A stretch of DNA of 58,777 nt from Promethearchaeota archaeon (GCA_016839915.1 JAEOTH010000074.1:1-58777); one strand, 5' to 3'. Shown: positions 44,243 through 54,843, numbered from the stretch's first letter. Numbers and translations: made by a program. The notes: generated from the sequence alone by a model not told the origin.

Positions 44243-47200
44243 ATGACAAAATTAAATATTGAGTTTCTCATAAGCACTTCAATAGATCACATAATTTTAA
44301 ATATTGATACTGTTTTTGAACATCTTCTCCAAGAAATCAGATCTTACCTTAATTTAGATTTCATTTATTCACAGATCAAAATCAATTTTTGTGAGGATGT
44401 TATTAAATATAATACTAAAAAAGAAGATATCTTTAATATTGGTGTAAGAAAGACTCAAAAGAATAATTTTCTAATAATTTATTTTTCTAGTTATTATAAA
44501 AAATTCGCAAGAATAATCTTGTTACGTGAAGCGTATAAAATCTTTATTCCATCTGAATTACAAGAGAAGGAAATTATTAATATTTTTATTAATCAAAAAA
44601 TAGAAATAGATCTTGAAAATTCAGAATATATTGAAGATTGGAAAGAATTTAAGAGAAAAAGACTCATAAATTATGATTTTATGGAAGCTGAATTTGATCG
44701 ATTAGAACATTTTCTCAAACAGGAAAGTAAAGAAATTCAACTAAGCCCTTTTCAGTTTTTCTTCTCTTACATAAGAAGAAATATTGATTTGATTGAAGGC
44801 AATGAGAAACAGTTCTTCACTTTAGAAAAGAAGGGCTTTTATGACAAAATATTTAAAGATTATACGCTTAAATACACAGATTATCCTGACGAAATGCTAG
44901 AAACAATAAGAATTATCAAAGAAATTTTTTATAACGTGAAAAGTTATTACTCTTTATTAGATTACCAACATTATTTTCAAAAATTTAAAGAATCTGGGGC
45001 TATTAAAACTTATTTAAGTCTTAGGAAATTTACAGAAAATATGCAATGGATTAAAAATAATACTAATATTGCCCCTACCTATCAAATTAATTGGTATACA
45101 CTAGGTCTTGTATCGATATTATGTTTTATGAAATTTCACCCCTTAATTGAGGTTGCAAAAATCTTCGATATAATTAAAAAAATACCCTTTTTTACAATTC
45201 CGGCTTTTTCAAAATTTAATTTTGGAATAGAAGTTACTGGTTATTTTATACTTCCTGAAATATATAAAAATGATCTTAATAGTTTTCTTGAGAAATTGGA
45301 AACAGAAGGATATCTTATTGAAAAGAAATTATTTATTATTGAAAGTTCAGCTTATACCACTAATTTAAACCGTGTGACAAGTAAAAATATTATTCTCAAT
45401 CCTAATAGAAAAGGATATAAAAAGCAATATGAAAATTACTTTAGCATGGATTACAAGATTGGGAGTTTCGATTCACATCTCTCTCTTCTTGATTGGTTTT
45501 TAATTGATAGAATTCGTTATTTTTCAATAACAGGATTGGGATTTGAAAGAAAATCTGAAACCCTATACAAGTTAAAATCAGATCTTCTCAATGAAATTGA
45601 GAGTCAACGTAAATTAATTAATGAAATTAAAGAAAATATAAATCAAGTAAATAAAAAACCTGAACTTAAAAATCGGATTTTAAATTTTATAAATAAAAAT
45701 CAATCTTATGGTTTTTTCCATATTAAACAAAAGGTTACTGATTACACAAATATCTTGGATTTAATAGATAATATAATAGATAGATATCCCTCAATTAATT
45801 CTTACTTTCTATTTCAAGATTTTGTTAGGAAGCAGGGGATTTCAAAAAATATTGGCGATAATATTTTACTAAACAATTTTAAAAAGAATGTATTACGAGA
45901 TTTATTCTCCTTATCTATTCGTTCTAAAAAGAACTTAGAAGATTTTAAAGAAGATTATCGCGTTTTCTCCAATATATTCAAATCTTTTTATGATCTCAAG
46001 ATATTTGATTTAAAAGCAATTAAATCAATTATCAAAGATAACTCCCTAATACAAAAAATATATCATTCCAAACAAGAAAAGTTACAAACATCATATGAAA
46101 GTTACAAAATCTATAAAATAACACATAAACTAATTGAAAAGAGATTAGAAGATTTTTTAAATAACCAACCTCCTGTTATCCAACCACACTTATTAAATTC
46201 AATTATGATAATTTCACATATCATTAAATTTTATCCTTTGTTAATATTAAAGGATACTTTACAAACACGAGAAAGCATTGAAAAAATAAAGTGGCTGTTT
46301 CCTAGAGTTATAATTGTAGAATTGTCGGAATATAAAACCCTGGAAAAACACATATACATAAGACTCCAAATGCCTAATCTAAAGTTAAAAAAAAAACGGT
46401 TATTATTCTCAATTTTCTATAATCTCTTCAAAAAGAATTTAATAATTTGTAAATCTTATCTTTACAGTGGTTTTTTAGAGGCTTTTTCAAGGAAAGATTT
46501 CTATGATTTAGAACGAGAGGATTTTTTTTATACAAAAGACTTATTTAAGCAATTCTACCTTTATGTACAAAAAAAAATAAATAAAGAAGTGGAACCGATT
46601 TCTGATTTGTCAAGTACTCCTTTAGGAAATCTATGGGCAAATCAAAAATTCATTTTTTCGCTTATTAATAAGGTTGATAATCGTATTTATATAGAACATT
46701 TTGACCTTAATTTTAGCAATCTCAGTAAATTATTGGAATATAACAAAAATCTAGATAGAATCTTATTTGACTTAAATAGATTTAAGATTTCAAAAAATGA
46801 AAATTTTTTTAAAAATTATATCAAAGCGATAAATTTTATCCCATCGTTTCAATCTTTTGGATTTGGGCAATATTTTGTATATTTTTACCCTAAAGATTTA
46901 AATCAAATAGATTTTAAACATTTCTTGCACAATTCATTCCAAAAAATAAAATATTTGGCAACTATAGATAAATCCAATTCTTTTTTGATTAATTTCTTAT
47001 GGCCATACAGAAATCCAAATATTTCATTATTAAATTGGTTAACTAAATCTAAAAAAGCCATCCAAGAATATTGTTTATACTTCATTAAGAGGGTTCTTCA
47101 AATTTTCCATTTTAATTATAATCTTAGTACTAATGAATGGGATTTAGATTCAAATCGGTTTAAAATTTATTTTCAAAATGTTCTATTTAATCCAGATTAT

Positions 47201-47863
47201 AAAGTTAGAGTTCCTGAACTAAAAGAATTCAATATAGGGGATCTAAACATTTCAGACAATTTACTCCCAAATTCATCCGAATTTCAAGCCTTAACCAGAT
47301 TATATAGTTGGAAATCAATTGATATTAAATCGTATTTAGGAACACGAAACTATACAGTTATTAATCAAATAATTGAATTATTAGAAAAAAAATTGATATT
47401 TCCAGTAATCTCCTTAAAAAATCTCGATTTAAAGGAAAAGATTTATATTATTTTACCAAATGTGAAAAAAGAACATAATAATGTAATCATTAATATCTTT
47501 AGTTTTTTTAATATCGGTTTTATCTATGAAATTGAAGGAGAATACTACATTCAAGGATTTCCTGAAGAGATTAGATTTGAAAATGGATTAATGATTAAAC
47601 TTTATCTTCCTGATTGCCAACTAGATGAACTTGAAGTTTTATTTGATCTAATATTTGAATATCTAAAAATCGAGCATTATATTATATTGAATGATCTGGT
47701 TGATGGAAAAGATTTCCTTAAATCGATTTACGGGAATTTAGATTTTTTGAAATCATATAATCCATTAAAAAATTTAATTTGGAATAGTACAGATAAAAAA
47801 TGGAAGAATTATAAACTGTTTACTAATAAGTTTGAAAAAATTTATCCTCCTTTAGGAGGATAA
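44243..47863 (+). CDS. Giant orphan protein, paralogue B
   Basis: A 1206-residue soluble protein homologous to the one at 31364-34996 from end to end. Conserved stretches are 'GLMIKLYLPDC', 'SYNPLKNLIWN', 'FSRKDFYDL', 'FSYIRRN', 'YLSLRKF' and 'YEIEGEYYIQGF'. No catalytic motif, membrane helix or signal is visible. Charged helical segments dominate, with a coiled stretch around residues 445-475. ATG start. A perfect 9-bp hairpin (47842-47863) includes its final codons and stop. The two copies, about 10 kb apart and well diverged, suggest an old duplication and maintained function. Confidence 0.78.
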   Translation: MTKLNIEFLISTSIDHIILNIDTVFEHLLQEIRSYLNLDFIYSQIKINFCEDVIKYNTKKEDIFNIGVRKTQKNNFLIIYFSSYYKKFARIILLREAYKIFIPSELQEKEIINIFINQKIEIDLENSEYIEDWKEFKRKRLINYDFMEAEFDRLEHFLKQESKEIQLSPFQFFFSYIRRNIDLIEGNEKQFFTLEKKGFYDKIFKDYTLKYTDYPDEMLETIRIIKEIFYNVKSYYSLLDYQHYFQKFKESGAIKTYLSLRKFTENMQWIKNNTNIAPTYQINWYTLGLVSILCFMKFHPLIEVAKIFDIIKKIPFFTIPAFSKFNFGIEVTGYFILPEIYKNDLNSFLEKLETEGYLIEKKLFIIESSAYTTNLNRVTSKNIILNPNRKGYKKQYENYFSMDYKIGSFDSHLSLLDWFLIDRIRYFSITGLGFERKSETLYKLKSDLLNEIESQRKLINEIKENINQVNKKPELKNRILNFINKNQSYGFFHIKQKVTDYTNILDLIDNIIDRYPSINSYFLFQDFVRKQGISKNIGDNILLNNFKKNVLRDLFSLSIRSKKNLEDFKEDYRVFSNIFKSFYDLKIFDLKAIKSIIKDNSLIQKIYHSKQEKLQTSYESYKIYKITHKLIEKRLEDFLNNQPPVIQPHLLNSIMIISHIIKFYPLLILKDTLQTRESIEKIKWLFPRVIIVELSEYKTLEKHIYIRLQMPNLKLKKKRLLFSIFYNLFKKNLIICKSYLYSGFLEAFSRKDFYDLEREDFFYTKDLFKQFYLYVQKKINKEVEPISDLSSTPLGNLWANQKFIFSLINKVDNRIYIEHFDLNFSNLSKLLEYNKNLDRILFDLNRFKISKNENFFKNYIKAINFIPSFQSFGFGQYFVYFYPKDLNQIDFKHFLHNSFQKIKYLATIDKSNSFLINFLWPYRNPNISLLNWLTKSKKAIQEYCLYFIKRVLQIFHFNYNLSTNEWDLDSNRFKIYFQNVLFNPDYKVRVPELKEFNIGDLNISDNLLPNSSEFQALTRLYSWKSIDIKSYLGTRNYTVINQIIELLEKKLIFPVISLKNLDLKEKIYIILPNVKKEHNNVIINIFSFFNIGFIYEIEGEYYIQGFPEEIRFENGLMIKLYLPDCQLDELEVLFDLIFEYLKIEHYIILNDLVDGKDFLKSIYGNLDFLKSYNPLKNLIWNSTDKKWKNYKLFTNKFEKIYPPLGG
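47842..47863. terminator. Perfect hairpin overlapping the stop codon of orphan B
   Basis: TTATCCTCC (47842-47850) and GGAGGATAA (47855-47863) form a 9-bp stem with a TTTA loop; the stop codon TAA is the last part of the stem. There is no T-run after it, so a terminator function is uncertain; it could protect or process the mRNA 3' end. The arms encode the C-terminal 'YPPLGG'. Confidence 0.4.
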
Positions 47864-47937
47864 AGGATTCTTAAATTTATCAATATATAAAAAACCCATG
47901 ATTTTATATCTAATTTTAGATAAAAGTAGGAAAAAAA

Positions 47938-48768
47938 TTAATATTTAGATTCTCGGTAAAAGCCCAGAAATATAACAAGGAAAATAATTAAGTCTATTGA
48001 TTCAGCAAAAATCAAGAAAACATCAGATTCCCCTATAATAAACTGGGCTAAAGGACGGATGATTTGAGAAATTAAATATGCTCCAAAGCCAAATGTTAAG
48101 ATTAAAGTATTTACCTGAGAAAGACGTTTGTTCTTGTAGGCAAATCGAAAGAGCCAGAAAATTGTAATTAATGAAGGAATGATTATTATAGGATAATAAA
48201 TGGTTAAAGATCTAACACTCGGTGCTAATAAGCCGGCAATAAATTCAATGAATAAAATACCAAAAATTAAACGATAACTTATCTTATCACGCGATTCTTC
48301 ATTAGTAAGTTTGTTAAATTTTGGACGTAATGAAAATGAAAATAGAATCATTTCAGAACTAAGATAGATCATTGGTAGAAAATCTAAAATCATAATAAAA
48401 TATCGTGTCTTGAGAACGGACAATACTAGAGTCTCATTCAATTCAAAATAAATGAAATCAGCAAATAAATCTAAAGTTTTTCCAAATACGAGAAATAAGA
48501 AAAAAATACCGAATAAAAATGGCAAATCTGAAAAATATTGTTTTTCTTGCTTAAACCATTTGTAAAAGGTATATATTACCATCCCAGATAGAATAATGAT
48601 CCTACTTGATATTATTAATACAACACCTAAAGCGCCTTCATGAGTTAAGTATGATTGAATTATAACGTTCCAATTGAAATAATACAACATAAATACAGAA
48701 ATAGCACCAATTAAAACAGATAAGGTAATTATTGTAAGATAGAATTTCTTTTTATTTGTAGGTCTCAT
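47938..48768 (-). CDS. Seven-helix membrane protein of unknown function
   Basis: A 276-residue protein with about seven or eight membrane helices (about 10-28, 42-65, 78-100, 120-145, 165-185, 195-212, 222-245, 252-270). Short loops; a few charged residues inside helices. I do not recognise a family; the topology resembles archaeal 7TM sensor-like proteins, but no retinal lysine or histidine-kinase part is seen. ATG start; convergent with giant orphan B. Confidence 0.6.
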   Translation of the reverse strand: MRPTNKKKFYLTIITLSVLIGAISVFMLYYFNWNVIIQSYLTHEGALGVVLIISSRIIILSGMVIYTFYKWFKQEKQYFSDLPFLFGIFFLFLVFGKTLDLFADFIYFELNETLVLSVLKTRYFIMILDFLPMIYLSSEMILFSFSLRPKFNKLTNEESRDKISYRLIFGILFIEFIAGLLAPSVRSLTIYYPIIIIPSLITIFWLFRFAYKNKRLSQVNTLILTFGFGAYLISQIIRPLAQFIIGESDVFLIFAESIDLIIFLVIFLGFYRESKY

Positions 48769-49016
48769 AAAAATTTTTTAAAAACTACCTTTTTAAAATC
48801 AACCAAAAAATCTTCTTCTTAATAATTAGAGCTCTTTTAATCATATGAACGTTAAAGTTTAGATTTGATTTGTGTCGCTTAAATTAAGCTATGATTTCTT
48901 TAAAAATTAATAATTTGTTAATATATTCTTTTTAATAAGTGAAATTCTTTAATTAAATCTAGGATTTATAATAATTATATCATTTAGATTTGGTAATTTA
49001 AAAGAGAGTATTAATC

Positions 49017-49745
49017 TTGAGTAAACTCGAGTATAAGAAATTTATTCATCAAAATATACCTTATTCATTTAATTGGAATAAAACTCATCATAAAGAAAAA
49101 TACTCTCAAATAGTAAGTAATAGAGATGAGTTAAATAGGCTCAAAGAACATTTTAACAAGGTTTGTAAAGGTTTAATTCCCAATAATCTTTTTAATTCAA
49201 GAGAATTTCCAAGAGTATCCCAGTTTAAAATCAAAGGTATCAAATCTGCTTTTATCAGAAGTTTTAGCAAAAATTTAATTAGATCTGGTAAAATTCGATA
49301 CTTTGATTCAAATTCAAAATTACCTCTATATGCTCAAAAAGTTTTTGAAAATTTTCGAATAAATAATTTCGGAAGCATTCCGGGTCATGAACCCATTTTA
49401 AAAAACATACTAATTAAGGATAAAGATGCTGTTGCGATAGAAGTCCCGATTTGGAATGAAAAAGGAAACAGAATAATAACAGGTCATATTGACTTGATTC
49501 AAATAGAAAATGATATTGTTAAAGTGATTGACTATAAACCCGAAGGTAATTTTATACTTTCTCTCCCACAAGTTGCTATGTACGGGCTTTTAATTAAATC
49601 GAACTTAAATATTAGGAAATTAAGATGTGTTTCTTTTAATAAACAGGGTGCTTGGGAATATGATCCGATTATATTAAAAGAAGATATAAAGGAATATTTA
49701 ATCTCTCAACATCTCAATGACCGACCCTGGGAGATATATATTTAA
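49017..49745 (+). CDS. RecB/Cas4-like PD-(D/E)XK nuclease
   Basis: A 242-residue protein. The nuclease core is in the second half: 'NRIITGHIDLIQIEND' (about 150-165), 'VKVIDYKPEGN' (about 170-180) and 'LPQVAMYGLLI' (about 183-193). The order G-H-x-D, D-Y-K and Q-x-x-x-Y is that of RecB-family nucleases. A histidine-containing N-terminal half is basic. No CRISPR array or cas gene is in the window and no cysteine cluster of Cas4 is seen, so repair or defence roles remain open. Start TTG at 49017. Confidence 0.72.
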   Translation: MSKLEYKKFIHQNIPYSFNWNKTHHKEKYSQIVSNRDELNRLKEHFNKVCKGLIPNNLFNSREFPRVSQFKIKGIKSAFIRSFSKNLIRSGKIRYFDSNSKLPLYAQKVFENFRINNFGSIPGHEPILKNILIKDKDAVAIEVPIWNEKGNRIITGHIDLIQIENDIVKVIDYKPEGNFILSLPQVAMYGLLIKSNLNIRKLRCVSFNKQGAWEYDPIILKEDIKEYLISQHLNDRPWEIYI

Positions 49746-49750
49746 ATTTA

Positions 49751-50032
49751 TTAATTAATAGCTTTTTTACCCTTGGGTTTAGAAGTTTCAGATTTCTCTT
49801 CTATTTTTAAATATTTCTTCAAAAGGAAATAACAAAGGAGTAAAGAAACAAATTCAACAATAATACTAACAAACGAAATTATTGTCCCGTTATATTCCAA
49901 ATATCTTAAAAACAGTGCGCACACTAAACCACTGGATGCGAGAATGACAAGAAAAAATGCAGTAACTATTTGGAAAAAGGAATCTTTTAAATACACAATT
50001 TCTTTTTTAATCCATGAGAATACTGAAGCCAT
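49751..50032 (-). CDS. Small membrane protein with two helices
   Basis: A 93-residue protein with two membrane helices (about 20-44 and 52-70) and a basic, lysine-rich cytosolic tail ('KPKGKKAIN'). Family not recognised. Its end is 5 nt from the convergent nuclease gene. ATG start. It could be co-regulated with the leftward large orphan genes upstream, but 120 bases separate them. Confidence 0.55.
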   Translation of the reverse strand: MASVFSWIKKEIVYLKDSFFQIVTAFFLVILASSGLVCALFLRYLEYNGTIISFVSIIVEFVSLLLCYFLLKKYLKIEEKSETSKPKGKKAIN

Positions 50033-50152
50033 AAGACTATAACTTTTCTATCTAATTTAATAAATTAAGGAAAGCATGGTTTTAATATCTTTTTTATTTT
50101 AAAAAGATGTATTAAGATAATAAATTTGATATAAAAATCATATTGAAAAAAT

Positions 50153-52540
50153 TTACTTCTTGCTTTTAAATTTGGTATATAATGCTTTATCTAATAATTT
50201 ACCAATTTTTACAGCAACTTGATTCCCAATTTCATAACGTTCTCCATCAAGTAAATTCTTCTTTTCTTCTGGAGTAGGAGATACTTTAAGTCTTTTCATT
50301 AATGTTTTTTCAGCAATATCATTAACTATAACTTTAATTTGACTATTTTCAGGCAATTTAATCTCTGTAGTAAAATTCCTGATTTTTTCTATAGCAAAAT
50401 TAAAAAATTCGGATACTAATTCAATTGGATCTCCTTTTAATTCACTATGAAGTTTAATATTATCAGTTGCAATTTTAGTATCTTTTTCCTGCCAGTATAA
50501 CTGATTGGGATTAATCCCTGGGCTATTAATTCTCATCAGAGAACTCGTAACCCTACGCTCAATCCAATTCAAAGTACTCAATTCTTGGACTTCACGAATT
50601 TTTTTAGCTTTTTCCACTTTTTGCTTCTCTTTAGATTCTATTATTTGTTCTACTTTAGACTTACGACTTTCTTCAAATTTTTCAATTCTCTTAATTATAT
50701 CATATCCAATACAATACGAAATCGGAGATATTATGTCCGATTTAAGCTTTAATCCTATATCTCCATATATTGGGCTTATATTATTCTTTAATTCAGAAAA
50801 GGCTTCTTTTAAAGATATCTCAATTAATCTTGCTAGTATAAATCCATTAACTAAAAAAGGTTGATTATTTGCATTAAATACAATAACTAATTCCTCCTGT
50901 CTTTCATTTAATCTTTTGATAATCAATTCTTCAAGTTTAATTTTTACCCATGCTTCTGATTCTGTTGTCCCATCCATTTTCTTTAATGCTAGTAAAATTA
51001 ATGATCTATCATTAGAAACCTTATAATATAACTCTATTATTCTACTAAGTTGTCTTAAAATCTTAGACAAAATATAGAAGAAAATGTCTTTTGCTATTTT
51101 ATTCAATATCTCTTCAAATTCTAGAATAAATATTATATGAGAATAATTTTTTAATTTTAAATCATCCAAAAAGACTTTATCTATAGCTTGTTTTTTCCTA
51201 ATATACTGTCTTAAGTTATTGATATTTATTCCTGCTTTTTTTTCTAATATTTGCAGCAAACCTTCATTTTTATTCCCATCTTGGCTTAAAATATCTATTA
51301 AATCAAATTCTGAGATATCATCCGATCTATCTAAAAAATCTTTGATTTGTTGGAAATTGATTTCAGAAATCGCCTTATTTGCTAAATATATTAAGTTTTG
51401 TTTACTATCATTTAAAGATACAAAATCTAGCTTTTTTATATTGTATCTAACCATATTCTTTTTTACTTTGGCTGTAAGATCTTCGTCTACATTTAAGAGA
51501 TGCAGAATATTATATACACCATATTTTTGTAAGGTATATACTACATCATCAAAAGTACATTCATTTATGCTTTGTAAAAAGTAGATAAAATCATTTGGAT
51601 TTTCTTTTAGTTTTTTAATTAGAGCAAATTTTAAAAAGTTAACAATTTTGTTTTCAAACTGATCATAGTCAATTTTTTCTCTAAGAGCATTTTCAATTTT
51701 ATATATAAGATCTTTTTTAAGATTATTCGCTTCTAGAAATACCTTCAAACCTGGTATTGAAATAGGAAATCTATTAAAGTTATAGTCTATTACCTTTCTT
51801 TTTATCATTCTTACGGGCATCGCTTCAATTTGCAATTCTTTATATGATTTAAATTCAAAATCACTTCGGATTTTATTTATTAGGCGATTTAAAGTCGCTA
51901 ATTCTATGAATTTATCTTCTTTTTCTTCCAATTCTAGTTTTTTCTCTAAATCAACAGATATATCCTTAAATGCTGCAGATTCTTCTAAGATTTCCTTTTT
52001 GATCTCATTATTTAGACCAATTAAATCACCTATTAAGTCATAAAAGTAAAATGGTGGATAATTTAATATGATTTCTTGCAGTTCTTGTTCAATCTGGCCC
52101 TCAAGATTTTTTAACAATTGCTCCTTTTGAATATCTTGAATTTCTTCCTTTCTTTCTTCGATCAAGAAAGAAATAAATCTATTTTCTAAATCAATTATCT
52201 TGTTGAGAAGGTTTACTTCTAAGTTTAAAGAATTACCTAATATTGAATTTAGCTCATCAATAATGACTTTTTTTTCTGTGAGCTCTAAATTTTTAGTTGA
52301 ATCGAAAGTAAATTTATCTTTATCTTTAAGCTTTTGAACACGGATTCCTAGACTGTGGTAAATATGAATAGTAGCAGTAGCTATAAGTAAATCACTAAAA
52401 CTTGTTTTCTGACTAACAAGTTCAAAGATTTTATTTTTATCTGCTTCTCTTTTAAAATGGTTAATTATCAAATCGACAGTTTGAAAAAATCTAAAAGTAC
52501 TTTCTACTGCTGTTGTTTTCCTTTTAACACCACTAATCAT
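50153..52540 (-). CDS. Large helical orphan protein (downstream gene of a pair)
   Basis: A protein of about 795 residues, predominantly helical and coiled, with no recognised motif, signal or membrane segment. Acidic/lysine-rich stretches ('QKEQLLKNLEGQIEQELQEI' at about 140-160, 'KSKVEQIIESKEKQKVEKA' at about 630-650) suggest coiled coils. ATG 52540 overlaps the upstream gene's stop (ATGA), a classic coupling arrangement; an in-frame ATG at 52555 would overlap more. The pair diverges from a Roadblock gene, so a link to GTPase or vesicle-like functions is a guess based on context. Confidence 0.7.
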   Translation of the reverse strand: MISGVKRKTTAVESTFRFFQTVDLIINHFKREADKNKIFELVSQKTSFSDLLIATATIHIYHSLGIRVQKLKDKDKFTFDSTKNLELTEKKVIIDELNSILGNSLNLEVNLLNKIIDLENRFISFLIEERKEEIQDIQKEQLLKNLEGQIEQELQEIILNYPPFYFYDLIGDLIGLNNEIKKEILEESAAFKDISVDLEKKLELEEKEDKFIELATLNRLINKIRSDFEFKSYKELQIEAMPVRMIKRKVIDYNFNRFPISIPGLKVFLEANNLKKDLIYKIENALREKIDYDQFENKIVNFLKFALIKKLKENPNDFIYFLQSINECTFDDVVYTLQKYGVYNILHLLNVDEDLTAKVKKNMVRYNIKKLDFVSLNDSKQNLIYLANKAISEINFQQIKDFLDRSDDISEFDLIDILSQDGNKNEGLLQILEKKAGININNLRQYIRKKQAIDKVFLDDLKLKNYSHIIFILEFEEILNKIAKDIFFYILSKILRQLSRIIELYYKVSNDRSLILLALKKMDGTTESEAWVKIKLEELIIKRLNERQEELVIVFNANNQPFLVNGFILARLIEISLKEAFSELKNNISPIYGDIGLKLKSDIISPISYCIGYDIIKRIEKFEESRKSKVEQIIESKEKQKVEKAKKIREVQELSTLNWIERRVTSSLMRINSPGINPNQLYWQEKDTKIATDNIKLHSELKGDPIELVSEFFNFAIEKIRNFTTEIKLPENSQIKVIVNDIAEKTLMKRLKVSPTPEEKKNLLDGERYEIGNQVAVKIGKLLDKALYTKFKSKK

Positions 52541-54843
52541 AATTCTCTCACCCATTCTCTATGAACTTCCTTAAAATTATCTGATAATTCAAATCGAGCA
52601 TTATTATGCCAGAATTTGAAATCAATTACATGAAAAAGATCACCGTTAAATATCTCTTTTTCCTCATTTGTTAAAATATGTTTTAATATTACCGTTGATG
52701 GTCTGGGTACTAATTTTGAAAAATATTTTAATTCTGTATTTTTTACATAATCATAAAATGTCTCATCCTGATCCAGAACAAAATAATTAGAAGGATTTGT
52801 ATTTTCTAGTTGAGGATTTAAATTATTTAGCTCATTCTTAATATTATTTCTGACATACTTAGGAAATTCTGTATTGATATCAATACTAAGTTCATAGTTT
52901 TTATAAAATTCAAATAATAAGCTTTTTTCTTCTGGATTGGATAATTTTGCAATATATGCATCTAAAAATGGCAAAAAATTCTTGATTTTTTGCTCATTTG
53001 ATTCTCTCGCTTCAAAATATTCTATAAAATCATTATACACTTCTTCCAATGTCCATGCCCGCTGTTCTTCTGGCTTCAGATACTTCTTAGAATAATCTCT
53101 TATCCAATCTAGAACATAATACTTCCACTCTAGATTTATTCCACCTATCCTTTTTTCTAAAAATCTATAAAATCTATTTGAGAAGCTAACAGGGTCACTA
53201 ATTTCTTTATCAGGTTCTTCTTTAATATAACGATTTATTGTAGAATGCCTTAAAACATAGCTTATAAGATAATGTAATTCTGTTGAAAATTTCTTGAATT
53301 TATTAATGTGATTTTTAATCATTTCAGCGTTGATATCTATCTGGATCTCCGCAAAAGAAATTAAATCATCAATTTTTAATTCTATTTCATTAAAAAACGT
53401 ATCGATATTCTTATCAACTAAGTAATTAAACTCTTTAATTAATTCTTTTTCATTAAATTTAAGGTTTTTTGTTAATACAAGTGGATGTGTTGCGATTTTG
53501 TTAAAAAGAAATGTTTCAAATTTAGAGATTAACTTATACCCTAAACTTTTTGCTGGCTTTTGTTCTAAGTTAAATTTTTCGTACGATTTTTTAATTAATT
53601 TTATTATTAAAATTTTTAATCGACGATATGAAAGATATTTTGGTAATGACAATCTAACCAGATTAAGTCCTTTCTTTACAATTTCTGAGAAATAATTAAA
53701 AACCGAGCTTAATTCTATTATTCGTAAACTCCTTTTTTGAATTAATGCCTGATTGATAAACTTTTTCGCTATTTTCCATATAAGATCGAAATTTTCATTT
53801 TCTAATTTCCCCTTATTTAATATAAAATATTCAAATTTCTCTAATAATTCATCTAGATCCCCCATTTCCCCTGTACTAAGAAAATTTTTAGAATATTCAA
53901 AAAACTTATTTACATACCCCTGTAGTTCAATAATATATTTATCTACGGTAGAGATTAACCATTCTGCTGATTGAGGATCACTATATTCTTTTAATTTTTT
54001 TATGATAGAATTAATCATAAAAATGATTATTTCATCTTGTGATTCATCGATAGTACCTGTATTCGCTAAATTAATGAGATTTGATCCTAAATTTAAAGTC
54101 TTCTCAACAATAAAATTAACACTCGGTTCAGATATTGAAAACTTCAGATGTTCAATTGCTTTTTGCCCATTGAATGAGTTTTTAATCTTTTGAAATTTAG
54201 AATTCAATAGTTTTATTTCCATAGGTTTCTTATACCATAAAATGTCAACATTAGAAATAACCTTAGCATAGGTATCCAACATCTCTTTTTCTGTTGGTAA
54301 TGTTTTACTTATACCAATTAATTTCTTATTCCATTTATCTTCAACTAGTTCACCATAAAGTTTTTTATTGAATCTTAATGCAAATTTGTTATAAATTTGT
54401 TGTTTAGTTTCTTTATTTAATTCAGGGCGCTCAGTAAATTCTTCTACTTCAAAAAATAGTTTGCTTATATTGTTCAATGATTCTCTGGATTTGTGTATAT
54501 CTAAAATTCCTGTCTCAGGTTTCAAAGCAAGCAACAAACTTTCACACTCCTTAAATTTTCCTGGTATGAAGATCATGGATTGGGGGTAAATATTAACCCT
54601 GGCACTTTTTTCATCAACATTAAATAAATCAAATTCAATGCTAAACACCTCGGCTCCCGTGTAATCCCGCAGAATAGCATTATACATTGATAAATATTTA
54701 ATGACTTCTTGTGAAAGTTCATTCACTTTATTCCTTGTAAGCCTCCCTGGTCCAATTACGTCTCCAACAATAACATCATTTGGAGAAGAATAACCAAATA
54801 TCAGAGAATATTGATAACTAATAAATTCTCGCGTCGTTATCAT
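52537..54843 (-). CDS. Large helical orphan protein (upstream gene of a pair)
   Basis: A 768-residue soluble protein that I do not recognise. The first 150 residues look alpha/beta ('VFSIEFDLFNVDEKSARVNIYP'); the rest is a long helical array with repeated 30-40 residue helices. The C-terminal 80 residues are again mixed ('VPRPSTVILKHILTNEEKEIF'). Its TGA overlaps the next gene's ATG by 4 nt, implying a fixed two-component complex. About 320 bases separate it from a divergent Roadblock gene; those bases contain TATA-like sequences for both but no gene. Confidence 0.7.
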   Translation of the reverse strand: MITTREFISYQYSLIFGYSSPNDVIVGDVIGPGRLTRNKVNELSQEVIKYLSMYNAILRDYTGAEVFSIEFDLFNVDEKSARVNIYPQSMIFIPGKFKECESLLLALKPETGILDIHKSRESLNNISKLFFEVEEFTERPELNKETKQQIYNKFALRFNKKLYGELVEDKWNKKLIGISKTLPTEKEMLDTYAKVISNVDILWYKKPMEIKLLNSKFQKIKNSFNGQKAIEHLKFSISEPSVNFIVEKTLNLGSNLINLANTGTIDESQDEIIIFMINSIIKKLKEYSDPQSAEWLISTVDKYIIELQGYVNKFFEYSKNFLSTGEMGDLDELLEKFEYFILNKGKLENENFDLIWKIAKKFINQALIQKRSLRIIELSSVFNYFSEIVKKGLNLVRLSLPKYLSYRRLKILIIKLIKKSYEKFNLEQKPAKSLGYKLISKFETFLFNKIATHPLVLTKNLKFNEKELIKEFNYLVDKNIDTFFNEIELKIDDLISFAEIQIDINAEMIKNHINKFKKFSTELHYLISYVLRHSTINRYIKEEPDKEISDPVSFSNRFYRFLEKRIGGINLEWKYYVLDWIRDYSKKYLKPEEQRAWTLEEVYNDFIEYFEARESNEQKIKNFLPFLDAYIAKLSNPEEKSLLFEFYKNYELSIDINTEFPKYVRNNIKNELNNLNPQLENTNPSNYFVLDQDETFYDYVKNTELKYFSKLVPRPSTVILKHILTNEEKEIFNGDLFHVIDFKFWHNNARFELSDNFKEVHREWVREL

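Noticed and set aside
31000-48000. Integrated mobile element or transposon
   Set aside because: No transposase, integrase or terminal inverted repeats were found, and the tRNA-Ile gene is intact with no second copy of its 3' end as an attachment site.
49017-49745. Cas4
   Set aside because: The PD-(D/E)XK core is present, but I see no four-cysteine iron-sulphur cluster, no other cas gene and no array.
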